Below, piece by piece: positions 1 through 13,500 of a stretch of DNA of 64,000 nucleotides (positions within the stretch are counted from its first letter, which is position 1; each line of letters opens with the position of its first letter). The notes under the pieces are model-generated. The model was not told where the DNA came from. It searched no databases and was given only the letters and a program-made list of their open reading frames with translations. Origin of the DNA: Anas platyrhynchos (Eukaryota; Chordata; Aves; Anseriformes; Anatidae); contig NC_092587.1 in NCBI RefSeq assembly GCF_047663525.1, positions 37,563,001 to 37,627,000 of the forward strand, given 5' to 3'. A program made the position numbers and the translations under genes.

Positions 1-1527
1 CTAAGTGAAGCAGAATTTGAAGAAATCATGAATAGAAATAGGGCGATCTCAAGCAGTGCCATTTCAAGAGCTGTATCAGATGCCAGTGCTGGTTAGTAAA
101 GCTTTATTAATGTTTTCTATTCTACCCAGCTAGAAAGAGTAGAGTTTTTCTATCAGGAAACCCACAGCCTTGAAGCCGTGTCTTGCTAATATGGCTTTCA
201 GGAGGCAGAAGTTAGATACAACCTATGACTGTTTCTGTACTGTGCTCCAGCTGATGTCTGTGAATGCTTTCTGAGTACTGATCTGGACAGTATTTTAATG
301 CTTAGTCCTACAGTAAATGATCTGGATGGTTATTGAAGAGAAGACATCCTGAATGGTAATGTTACTACAGATAGAATTTTTTTTGTTTTAGTTGATATAA
401 TTTTCTCACAGTGATTTTATATTGTTTTCAGGGGACTATGGAAGTGCTATAGAGACCCTGGTAACTGCAATTTCCTTAATTAAACAGTCCAAAGTATCTG
501 CTGATGATCGTTGTAAAGTTCTTATTAGCTCTCTTCAAGACTGCCTTCATGGAATTGAGTCCAAGTCTTATGGTTCTGGATCCAGGTAAAACTTTCCTCT
601 TCCATCTGCCCTTCTGAAGGGGAAGGTGTAGGGCAAGACTAGTTCACAAAGGAGAAAGAAACTAAGTCACGCGATAAGATTAGTGATTCGCTCATCTGCA
701 CAAGAAATGTGTTTAAGAACCAAGTGTGGATTTTGAATTTAAATAATCTGCCTTTTAACTAATCCTGTTTTTAAAATTGATCTGATGACTTTTTAAACTC
801 TTAGTTCTTAATTAGTATCCTTTTCTAGTATTGCAGCCTGTAAGCTTCAAAATTGAATTTTACTTTATCAGTTAAGTTGTCCAGTGTATAATTTGATAAT
901 AATTTGCTATTGAAAAATAATGTAGCAAACATCTTTTTTTATATTTTGAATGATAAAAACACAGACATCTGGTTTTGGCCCATACTTTCAGTACCCCAAT
1001 GAGCAGCCATGTTGTCGGAATAATTTAATCATTTAAGGCAGAGGATGATCTCAGCTGTCCTCCATTTTGAACGTGTGCTTTTTGACTTTTCCTTGATTAT
1101 GAAGTGGATGACACCTATTTGTAACTGCTCTTAGCCATCACCACCTTTCATATCTTCCATGTTATACACAAAAACATCTCTGCATCTCAGCGAAGAGTTA
1201 TTTCTCTCACATCTGAGGAGATGATTCTCTCATATATACTTTTTTGATCCAATTCTTACTAGTCAACAGTATACAGAATTGGCATGTGAGTGGCTTGTGT
1301 TTTGAAGAAAAAAAATTAATGAAGTAATTTCTTTTAGAAGACGTGAACGATCCAGGGAGAGGGACCACAGTAGGTCACGAGAAAAAAGTAGACGCCACAA
1401 ATCACGTAGTAGAGATCGCCATGATGACTATTACCGGGAAAGAAGTCGGGAAAGAGAGAGGCATCGTGATCGCGACAGAGATCGCGACAGAGAACGAGAC
1501 AGAGAGAGGGAGTATCGCCATCGTTAA
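1..1527 (+). CDS. CPSF6: CPSF6 C-terminal coding exons (5'-partial gene)
   Basis: These are the last three coding exons of cleavage and polyadenylation specificity factor 6 (CFIm68), a nuclear SR-like protein that partners NUDT21 and selects poly(A) sites. Exon 1-91 (its start lies outside the window) reads [19 protein letters not shown] and breaks after the first base of a Gly codon at a GTTAGT donor. Exon 432-585 continues [20 protein letters not shown] up to a GTAAAA donor. Exon 1338-1527 encodes the Arg-rich RS/RD/RE tail ([13 protein letters not shown], then RD and RE dipeptides) ending EYRHR and a TAA stop at 1525-1527. Reading phase is preserved across both introns (1|2 and 2|1). The tail matches the vertebrate CPSF6 C-terminus as I remember it; the alternating Arg/charged tail is the transportin-3 binding RS-like domain. 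The RNA-recognition motif and proline-rich part lie upstream of the window. The exon 3 acceptor is a TAGAAG tandem, so one Arg may be optional. Confidence 0.95.
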
Positions 1528-4500
1528 AGAAGGTGAGCATTTGTGTTCTTTAAGTTTGCTGTTCTACTGTTACTGAATTACTAAAAGTGCTCTAGATCTG
1601 GGATTATTTACACCATTAATGTCTGCGTTCAAATGGTCCTGCAGAACGTACTGAATTACTTTCTTCTTTTAGCATCTGAAACGGAGTCAGGTAAGTAATG
1701 ACAGGTAACTGGTCTTGGGAGGGAGTACTTGTGTCACTCTTTCCTGCAGTTGGCATGCCTTCTTTTTAATTTTAGGTGGTATTAATGTTTTTAATTGTTA
1801 TGAAGTGCAATCAAGCCATTTCTTATTAAGCAGTAAGTCAGACTGATGTCTGCTCTCTTGTAATCTTCAAAGATCGTATGAAATTTGTTTGTATTTATCA
1901 TTTGTATTCTAAAACAAAAAAAAATCTAGTTGTGTGAGGACTGCAGCATTTAGCCCTTCATATGTCACGTGAGGATTGTATCTGTGTAGGGAACATGTAC
2001 ATACAGCTGTCGTCCTTGCACTAGTAGATTCTTTCTTTTTGTTTCAGTGAGTTTTACTCAAATTCAGGAAATGTAGATAGACTTTGCCTGTTATTTTCTA
2101 AAATGTGGCCAGTCACTTTTTCCTGTCTTTTAGCTAAATTTAGGTGTTATCTTCAATAAGATTTATGGTCGTTTTTTCCCCACCAACCTGCTTTTTCATT
2201 CCCTGCCCTCTCTGACAGTAAAGTCATTTTCTGAAGATTAGTAAAAACAAATGTACAACACAAGGGTTGGTTCTTTTCTGCTTGTTGACATGCTAAAATG
2301 TTCTTTTATGTCATGTTTCTGGAGTCTTTCATGCATCAAATGTCTAGGTAGCTACAGAGTGGCACGATAAATAACATTTTCTTTGGTGTACTGTTGAGAG
2401 CTTTAAAATACATATATGATGTATATAATGTATATCACATTATATGATGTACAATTTTGAGGATTGGTAATTTGAGCTGCTCACGATTCCTTATATTTGA
2501 CAATAAGGGGAGAACAGAACAAAACTACCTGTTTTTGCTGCAGTAGTCTTTTCCATTTTTAGAATTTTCTCACCACATCCACATTCAAACTGAAACCCAG
2601 CAGATTTGCCTGTCTGCCCAACTTCCATTTCTTATGTCTGCCCCCAAATGTAATTTCCAGATTTGCTTATGGCATTTATTCATGGAAATTCGTTTTCAGA
2701 ACTTAAATAGAGCAAAGCATATTAGAAATCATATAAATTGTAACTTGTTCCTAAGTAAAAATATTTCTATAATTTTGCATTATTTGAATGTCAGTTTTTC
2801 CGTGCTAGGCTTTTGTGTCACTGACTCCTTCTGGAGAAAACAAAATCTGATCTTAAATGCACTAGTCTACTGAGTGTTAAGCGGGATATTGTCTTGGGTT
2901 CATACTCTAAAAAAGCAGTAATGGATGTTGAGAAGGGGAGTCAAAGGCTTAATAGGAAGGTGACACTGAAATAAAGTTGGCAGTAGTTCATGCCACTTTG
3001 TCATCAGAAATGGAATGATAGAAACATTTCCGGAATGGCATAAAAATAGCAAGTGTTGTTCTTAATTGAAAAAAATCTCAGAACATAAAAATACAGATTT
3101 AACAGAAATAACTCCAGTTTCTCTTGTTGACTTGGATTTTTCCCGTTTATCATAAAATAATATTTGTGAAATTTGCCAATAGTTACTAATGGGAAGTAAC
3201 CATTGAGCTGAATGAGTTTTTTACTTCTGTTGGAGATGAGCAAGGTATACTAAAAATTGTTAACATGGAACTTAAGGCAACTTTTTTTTACCCTTGATGT
3301 GCTTTATTAATATAGCTTTCATTTTTGTGTATTTAGACTATTGTGGATGTAGATGCGGAATTTCTTGACCAGTACAGATTCCCTACCCTCTCACCCTAAG
3401 AAAACATGTCCAATACTGTTAGGTTGCTGCATTTTATAACTTCCAAAGCACAATTTCAAAAAAAAATGAAACTGAGGTTTCAGTCTTAGTTCAGGTGGGA
3501 TTTGTATATACAACTTCTTTCAGCTTTGTTGTGTGCTGGGACTTCTTTTCTGTCAGAGGAGTTGCATAGGTAAGATACCCTTGCACAAAGAAAATAGGTC
3601 CTAATAATTTGGTTTAAAGGACAAATTTAGTATTCCTCATGTAAATGAAAATATTTGGTATTTTTTTAAAAAGTTAAGTTGTAAACATTTTGTCTTGTTT
3701 CTGTCTTAATGAAGAAAGGCTTTACTGTAGTTTTGTTTATATATATAAATACACACATAAAAGCGTACAGTGATCTTTTGGTTTGTATGTTTCGTTTTCA
3801 CCGAGATGTATGTTGCCATACATTTTTTTTTGTTTTGCTCTTTACATTAATTAATACTCATAAATAGATTTAACAATCTCAATCACTATATATATATATC
3901 AGCAGTACTGGGAAGAGTTACTCCCCACATTACTGTGTTTTATCAGGTAACATGAAGTTGCCTGTGTGCCTACACCCTATGAATGGCACCTATACTTCTT
4001 ATTTCTGTGTGTACCTACAGTCATAAATGTGATACTGTACTGGCATATAAAAAAAAAAAGTAAAAAAGTGTTACACCTAGTTCAGAAGGATTTTAAAGGT
4101 CCATTGTGAATATTTTTGTATACAGTGAAATTCACTTTGTATTATTGTATTTACTTACAGTTAGAGATGGATTAAATTGGAGTAACTTACTAAATGTATT
4201 CATTATAAAACCCTATTACAAAGTTCAGATGTACCATAGCAGGTATTTACACTTCTGTTTGTACACTTTATGATTTAAAATTAAATTCTCACAAGATTCT
4301 TGTGTGCCTTCGCTAGAGTAAGGCTTCACATGCATTGATAATCCATTTTACAGAATTACTGTAACCTGAATTACCTGTAAATTCTTGAAATGTCTTTGCA
4401 CATAGATACAAAAGAGAACAACAGATGTGTAAGACAAATGTCTGACTTGTCAAGAAAGCTAACAGTATGGTATTGAGAAGGATTAACAGCAAAATGCATG

Positions 4501-7500
4501 TGTACAAACAGAATAGTAATGTAACTTCATCAGCATGAGTCCTGATTCTTTTTTTAAGACAGATTTTTTTAGTTTATCTGATACTTAATGATGTATTTCT
4601 AGCTGATACATTGTCCCAATCTTAATCTGTCTGAATTTCTATAACTACTGAATGTTAAGTTTTTCATTTTATGTTTTTGTTATTGGGTCGTTTGATTATT
4701 TCCTATTTAAACTGGATTTGGACTGAATTGCAAAGAAAAAATACACTAACAATGTAACAGTTGATAATGTATGTAGACTTTGTATTCCATATTTTGTGGC
4801 TTTTCTCTGATTTTTCTATTCTCAAACCACTGTAAGCAAAATCATTTAGTCTAATGTACTTTTTGAGGCTCATATGCTTCTTCAGAAACTGCTCTGAGGT
4901 CTCTGAAATAGTTTCAGCTTTGGAGTGGTTTAAAAACTAACACGTTTGTAATTTTTTTTTGTGTTGTTAAAAGGGGAAATGGTACTTGATAGTTTTAAAA
5001 AGGTACGTTATATTTTGTCTGTGTAAGTAGGAACTGTCCTGTAACTGTGTTAGCAAACATCAAAGTATGAAAATAGCCTTTTAAGAAAACTTGTAGATAA
5101 TAGGAAAATGCCTATTTTTGTAGGTTGTTTTTATAAGCTTCTAGTTGATAACTGAACCTCAAGTGAATCGTGGTAGCATTGTTCAAGACCCTAGTTATAT
5201 ATGTACATGTTCAGGATTGTTCTAGATCCTATTAGTATTGAGCTATTATGAACAGTATTTACCTAATCTCTTTTTTTATGTGTATTTTTCGAGGAAACAT
5301 ATATGTGGGGCTGGCATTTTTCATGTGTTTCTTAGCACTCATCAGAGAACTCATGCTTTGTGCATCTGATTCAATACTTGAAATCTACTTTAGAGTGAAA
5401 GAGTCGAGCAGTGCCATTGTTCAGTATGCTTCTTAAACTCTGTTTTATGGCTGTTGCAGTGCTTTACAGAAGCATATCTGTTGTTTGTTAATGTTCAGTA
5501 TCTTCTCTCATTTCCTCAAGGGTGATAAGATGGTTTGAAAAAGCAAGTGAACTGAAAAGCCTATGTTCTTACGATTTTTTTTCCTCCATGAACATTGCTG
5601 TAATTTTGTTGTCTTATGAGGTATCTTAAGACACACTTAAGTTTTTCGATTCCCTACAGCCTGCTTTTTTCTTTTTCTGAAATCAGTAGTATTAACAAAT
5701 CTGGGCTGTATGGAAGTTCCTCAAGAAACTCATCTGTAAGTCATTATAACATTAGAACAAATAATTTTTACTTGCAAGTAAAAACATTGGTTTCATACAG
5801 CTTTCTCCAAAGAATGAACAAATATTTTTTTCCTTTTGCTCATTGTGGTTTGAGAACTGATATCTTTTTCCCAAAAAGAGAGAGGGAAAGATATTCATTT
5901 TATATTTTCCTATGGCAGACAGATCTACTTGATCTACCTTCTATGTCTTCCTCATATATTAATGTGAAATATACTTGCCAACCTCATAGCATTTTGATTT
6001 GTAAACTCAAGATCTGGTTTTTGAACACACCCCTCTGTTCATCAGTTGTCTCTGGTGAGTAGACAGGCTGGGACAGTAGGAAAAGCCACATAAAGAAACA
6101 AACTGTAGCCATACAAAATTATTTATAGAATCAAGAAATTGTTCAATCTTAGTGTAGAACTTAAAATCAACATCAAATCAAAGATGACAGGTAAGTACAC
6201 TAATAATAGGGGAACAACGAAACAAATGGAAGAAGTTGCTAGTGGTGGTAGAATAGGTTATTTGTACATGTATGGTGGACAGAGACTGATAGATAATTTA
6301 CGTGCAGAATGACAAATACAGAGTCAAGCTTGCAAATCATTCCTTCTCGCTGTATTATGGCTAAAACATCACACTACTTGAAGGTGTCTGACAGTCTGGG
6401 ATCTAGATAAAGTTAAAACAAATTTTGGCCTTCAAGCTGATTTTTTTGTGGGTTTTTTGCTTTTGTATATTTTTTCTTTATGTATAGAGTACAATAAAGG
6501 ACAATTATATTCCTTCTTAGGAGCTGTTAGGATATGGTTATAAATATGTATCATGCGTTTTACTGAAATGTGAACATTTTGTGGGATTGAAATTCAGTCT
6601 GAAAATATCAGATAAATAACTACACTTACAAACTTGACAGATGTATGCACATGCAGCTTTAAATTACTGTAGAATTTTCACACTTCTGAAAGCTGTTTAA
6701 AGCTTTCATATGCTTATTTGTATGATTGGAATTAAAGGAAAAAAATCAATTGTTACTGCAAGATGCTTTATATTTATATGATACCTACTGGGTTTTGGTG
6801 TAAGAGTCTGGTTTGGGGGTGTGAAAATGCTCAAGTTGCATCTTGCATAAGTATAAAAATGTTTGATCCCTGAAGTTCTGGGATTTCATTTCTGAAATGT
6901 TCTGGCATAAAAACATAGTTTTTAGACCACAACTATTTAACAGACAAGTCTGCAATTTGGGTTTTATTAGTAGAAATGCTGAGAAACTTGATTGCTGTAT
7001 GATGTTAAATTGTACAAACCTAATACATACGTGCTTGGGACAGATAGCTCATGAACTCGAGGCAGTTGGCAAACAGCATTGCAAAAAGAAGGCTTAACTA
7101 CAGATTCATTTTTTCCAAGTTGTTTCTTACTTCAATATTCTACTTGCATGTAGAATACTGAAAAGGGCTGTTGATGAAGGTATAATCCATACAGATTAAT
7201 TTCGTCCCTTTGGAACCGCAAAGGTTCTGATTTTGCCCAGGTATACAGGCAGAGTACTTGGAAACAAAATTTACCCCACTTCAGATTTTAGTTGGTCGTG
7301 TTTTTAAAAATAAAGTAAAATAAAAGTTTTATTGTGGTGCTGACCATCCTAAGAGCCCTATATTGACAAGTACTAATTCTAAGTACAGTTTATCAAGCAT
7401 TCCTTAAAGTTCCTGTAGTTTCAGAAGTGCCCTTACAAATCTAGCGAGTTATTCTCAGGAACTGAAGCTTTCTTATGCTAGGGTTTTAAATTTTATATAC

Positions 7501-10500
7501 GGTGCTTTGGATCTGTTAACTGTCGCCATAGAAGTGATAAAGATCCATAATTCTTGCCACAGCAATTGTATTATGAGAGCAGCAAATTCTGACATGCAGA
7601 CTCACAGCTGTCATAACACCGAGTTTCTCCACTAAAAACCTGAAATTCTCCGCTGTGTGCACTACCTTAGCCTGCAGCTCTGCATGAGCCTGCTTGTGGT
7701 AGGAGGCAGCACTTTGTCACTTAGCTACTGAGAAAATACAAGTACCTTGGAAAAAAACACAAGTGCCTGTGGAAACTTGGGTCTGTGATGAAGAAAGTTC
7801 ACCCAGAGTAGTTACTGGTTGATACATGGATAACTTGAGAACAAAGTCTGCAAATAAAAAATTCCCCTTGCTGCTTCAGCCTTGGACTAAATCACTTGCA
7901 TACTGTAATGTATACAGCTTAAGCTCTTGGTTATTTGTTTTTTTTAAAGTTATCGTTAATGGTCATCTTGGGGAAGGGAGGAAGAAATGTGTCAATTGAC
8001 TATACAAAAATTGAATACTTTGTTTTCCCAACTGTTTTATGAATATTATAAAAGCAGCAGAATATTTGACAGCTGTGTACTGATGTATGGTCATGAAATT
8101 GCTCCTCTAAATGTCTGTTTTTCAAATGAACAAGCTGATGTGTTGGGTTTTAAACAATTTGATTTAAATTATTTTGAAATTATCGAATGTTGAAATTGTG
8201 AATGATTGCTGAAATGAAGCTAGCTAACTGGTTTGTAATGGAATTCAACTGAAATTCAGTGTATGGAATTATACCATCCCAAGTATTTTGTGAACTCTTT
8301 CCGTAATTAACTTTGAATGGTGTGGTTCCTTATTTGCCAAAACAGTTGAGAGTAGGGAGTAGGGTTCGGGTTTTTTCCTGGGGTAACTAGGTGAGGAAAC
8401 CTGCAGATCTATTTTGTATTATTTGAAGAGCGGGTTTGCTTGGTTAAAAAAAACTTCAAGAGTGTATTTTTTAGATGTGAAGCCTGTCCTGCTTGCTACT
8501 AGGTTAAAAATTTTAAAGTATTGGTACCAGATTCTGTGCACTTTTAAATGTTACTAAGCTGTGAGCCATCCACTTCGTTATGCAATCAGTGCATTATTCA
8601 AATGTCAAATCAGTTTAAATCTTCTGTAAGTGGGCAGGTAAAAATGTAAAAACCTAGTTGTGGCAAAATTACCTTACGTGCTTGTTCGTTTATTCTTGCA
8701 GAGTGCATACTTTAGGAAATGTTCTATATAAATGTTTCCATCAGTCACAGGAACAGTAGCTATTGCTTCCTTTACCATTCAGTACTTCCAACTGTGGAAT
8801 TTTTGTTCTTTCGATCCTGTTGTACAACAACACCAATTTTAACTGCTGTACTAGAAAACAATTTCTTGCACAAACAAGTAGCTACTGCTTCCGGGTATCT
8901 TGTGTTAGTTTACATTATGGTGAAGTAGATGCACGACTTGTGTATGTATAGATAAGCCAACAATTTTCTGTGTATTATGGGGACTAGCAAAATCTACATC
9001 ACAAATTTTGACACATTACAGCTGAAGGAAGAGGAACAGCGTGCAAGACAAGATACGTTCTTCAAGGAAAGATGCTTGTCCAGCAGTTTGCTTCATGTGA
9101 TTGAACTGAGCCTGTAAGGATTCATGGATAAAATGAACAGGAATAGATCTGAATAAAGCAAATCTGCATACATGGTAACCAGTAGCTCTTTTACTTTTTT
9201 TATGTTGCTTAACTGTTTTATTTGAGGGAAACCTGTGTGATTTAAACCTTATAGCTTTTGCAACTTTATTACTGGTTATATACATTTGGCAATTATAATG
9301 TGCAAGCAATTGGAAAAAGTCAAGTAAATGCTTGTTTTTATAGTAGTTTGTTCATGTTAAAATGTTCATATGATAATGTCTGTACACAGCACCACTTTGA
9401 TTACAGTAGATGTAGTGTTGTAATAAACTGTTTAATGGGGCTGATGTGTAAAGCTGTTCAAGTTATTTGATGTTTACACCTCAGGGAAAGTCTTGTGTTC
9501 AGCAATATTTAAAGATAATGTTACAATGAAAACATTGATGCTGTCTTTAAAAACATCGCAATAGTTCTTGCATATGCCTCAACCTAATCTTGCATTCAGT
9601 GAGTTGAACATACTAATGTTGCTCTCACACACTCAATTTTGATACGAAGACAGATGGTTCCAAAAACCTTTAATGCTATTTTGCTTTCTAGCAGTGTTTG
9701 CCTAGGTGGCTTGTGAATTTGCTAATTGACATATAAAACTGTAAAAACTGCAGTTCCTCACGGTCTGACAGGGGGAGAGGTGGTCCCAGGGCTCTGATTT
9801 TAGCACACTGAAATTGCTCGCTTTCAAACAGCCTTGGTTCTGGCTGACACTACAGTTTATATTAATTTAAACTGGTTATATGAACTTAAACTGTTCATAT
9901 CGAGGGGTGGAAAGGTTAGCTTTAAAAAATAAAAGTTAAAAAAAAAATAAAAAATTCTGCAGTTGTTTACAGTTTTATAGTAATAGTGCTTGTGTGTGTT
10001 TTCCCCCTTCCCCTACACCCCCAAGGCCGTAGCAGTCTGTACATAGTTGTATATTAGAAATGTGACAGAAGAAACCAGATGTTTCCATTTTTCAGACTTT
10101 ATGGGTTTGATATTTTCTTAATACTTTGGGGTTTATTCACACATGCATATGAAAGAGAAGGTACACTTGTATGTCCTTGTTCAGTGATGGGCAATATTGA
10201 AATAACCTTAGCAAAAAGTGGCGATAATTAAGTCTGTCAAATGAGGTTTTGTAAATTTACCTAAAAACAATTCACTGGAGCTTGCAGTGGAAGTTGACTT
10301 CCAGTCAAGTGGATGTTTCAAACAACTTGAGAACAAACAGGATTTTATTCTAAATTTCATTGCATGAAGCATAAGTGAACAGAAAAATTCATGTAATTTG
10401 TAAGAATTCGGTTTCTGGCAGCCTTGCACAAAGGCTCATTATTCATCTATTCTAAGTCATTATGTAATGGCTTTATTATTAGCATTTTCATTTATTCAAA

Positions 10501-13500
10501 TAGCAGCACTTAATGTTTTAAGTTAAATTTCAAGACCTCAAATGGCTTTAAGAGGCAACTCTTAGACAGCTCTTGATTTCCTTTCTTTTTTTTACTGATT
10601 TTTCTTGAAGGTTTTACAGCAGACCTAAAATATGTTACCTTGTTCAGGAAAGCACTTCATTTGGTTTTCCAGAGCATTCAGAGCACATGCTTGCATTCCA
10701 TAGATTTCAAGGAATGTAAACATATGCTTTAGGTTTCTTTTTGTGTGTGATTTTTATGCTTTACTGAGTTGGGACCAGTAGCCTTTGCAACTGCAGAAGT
10801 TTTTGCAGAAGTCTGAAACGCTCTAACTAATTTTTGTCACTTGCCACTTGGCCAGATTTTCTGCAGCCAGCTTGATGCTGTTGGATTTGGCCACAAGCTT
10901 CAGACTACCCCTTTTTTTTTCCTTAAATTGTGTACCTTGAATCCTCATGCATGGGATCACTGGTGTTTATTGAACTATTTGCTACTGAGAAGATATTTGC
11001 AATGTTTGTTTAATCCTGTTGGAAACTGAAAACTGCCTTTTAAAATTTTGTAAACTGAAAGTTGTATCAAACAAGTCATGACTCATTTCCTGCTTTTTGT
11101 GAATAGGTGTTGGTTACAAACAATACTGTTGTAATTTTTATTTTTATTTTTTACTTAAAACCATTGTTTACTGCTGTGTGTAATAAGTTTAAGGGAGGAG
11201 AAACCTGCCTATAGCTGTTACATGGGGAGTAGCTAATGCTGGAGAGGCAGCAGGTAAGTAATGTTCCACTGCATAGCTATATTCAATCTTAAAATAAAAA
11301 AGTTAATTGAAAAGCGTTTTATGCAGGAACTGATACTTTACTCCACACGGAAACAGATTTAAGGAGACTGTTGCTCTTTTACAGAGTGTAATTTCTCATG
11401 CATACAGATTTCCGTTGCTGGCAATGGAAATAGCAGGGAGGAAATAGCAAGGAGAAAACAACACAGGTGAAACTGAGTGTTTGTTGTGGCTTGAAAGACG
11501 AGGTACCCATTTGAAGCCCCTTATTTCTGCCTGTGCTTTGAACACCTAGTTTTAACTGATAGACACACTGTGTCACAGTTTAGATAATATTCTCGTTATT
11601 GTGAGTTCCATTTGTTAGATTTTTTTAAATGAAACAATAAATATGTACAGAAAAAAAATCCAAAGACCCTGATAGACACCAAAAAGGAATATGTCTAATG
11701 CACATCATGTATAACTGGATCTATAATACAATTTGTACCAGGTTTTGGTTTCTTAAGTGTTACTGGCAATTTCCTGTGCATGCTCAGGAAATAGCAGCTC
11801 GGTAATTTACTGGCTGGTGGTGATGCCACGATGGCTACTGCTGTGTTCTTTGATATTCACTCAGTTGTATTTCATCTCCTTTTGCTGATGGAAGGGTAAA
11901 TCCGTCTGTGAGGAAATATTTGATATTTCTTTTAAATACTGTTTTTTATAAGTAATGTTGAAAATAACCTAAGGCCATGCCCTTTATCTTGAACAACAAA
12001 ACCAACAAGTAGGGGTGGTGGCACGTTAGCGACAAGTTGTTTTTGCAGTAGGCTTGGGACTTTTTTTGTTCTGTTTTGTTTTTTAAATAGGGTGAGGCTT
12101 TTTTTTCTTAGTAAAGGTTCTACTGGGCTATATGTTTTGACAGGTCAAAAATAGTTCTTCAAAAGAAGAACAAAACTTTGGAAACTACAGCCTTTTTCTC
12201 TCACTTTCTTTTTGCTTTCTGTGCCAATAACTTGAGTTCTGACTGCATCATGGAAAAACATGTATCAGAACTTCACATTTTTATTTACAGTGTGGCTTAA
12301 AAGCTTGGATAGCTGTTGTTTTTCCGTGTTCAACAAGCAAGATACCTTATTAAGTTTAAGCTAGCTTGATTAGTTTTTTCCCCTCTAAGTAGAGAGTGAT
12401 TTTGCTTTGAAACCAGTGAGGCTTAGATTTTCTAACTGTACTTTTCTACCTGATTGTTTAGTTGCATACCCAGACCCTTGTAAATGTTTTCCTAGTTGTA
12501 TGTGGATAATTTCAGATTTAAATGTTGTATATACTTGTCATCTGTGTTTCTAGTGAAAAATATATGACATTCTTTATAGAAATACTTAATTCCTGATTTC
12601 CTTGTCTTATCCATTTGCTCTCTCTGTACAGGTTAAACAGACCTCTAAGCCCTTTTTTTTTTTATTTATAGAATTTTATACGTAGTCTTATTGTTGGTTC
12701 TTGTGTAAAGTGAAATACAGCCTTAAGTTTACTAGCATAACACTCATTAAGGTAGTTTTGTCTGTAGACTCAAATGTAAAAAACATGCATGTTTGATTGC
12801 TACTCTTCAGAGGTCCCAAGACACTAAATAAATTTCTTCTGCATTCAAATAGAAACCTTTCAAGATCTTAGAGAAGCAAAGTGCAGATCCATGTGCATGC
12901 TCTTAAAGAAGGAATTATTTCCAAAACAAGTATTTTGTCTTAGGAAGTAAGCAACATGGATTTGTTTGGGATATAAATTATTTTGGTAATTGATTGCATA
13001 GGTCTTAAACATAATGGTTGCAGCAGGGGTTGCAGCATGCTAATTAGTCACGGTGTTTGTGCAGAAATGACTCTTGCAGCTGTTTATTACGCTGCCTTGC
13101 AGTCATGTTGCAGACAGGCTTGGGGTGGGTGAGGGTGTTGGGGTGGTTTTGTGTCGTGTCCCCAGCACACCGCCCCCACAACCAGCTCATGAAATTAAGA
13201 TCTGACATGCTGCGTGCTTCTCAAATCATTTCAGTTTTAGAGGATAAATTCCTGAGAAACATGGAAGTTCCTCAGTTTGATGTTCTCATGTTTTTATTCC
13301 ATGTTGGACAAAGTATGACAAAGCATCTCATTCTGTTTGTATATTACACACTTGTGAGCTCTTGAATGCTGTCTGTAGCCCCAGTTATTGCAGTGGGTTT
13401 AGGTTCTGGCATGATCTATGTCTGAGCTTAAATTTTTGAAAGCTTCTTTGGAAATATACAAGTTTTATTTAAGCATCTTGAAAATAAGAAACAGTATACC

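Noticed and set aside
5616-6062. A 148-codon ORF in the CPSF6 3' region
   Set aside because: Low-complexity, Ser/Phe/Leu-rich translation of AT-rich DNA with no recognisable motif or splice context; length is within chance for this much sequence.
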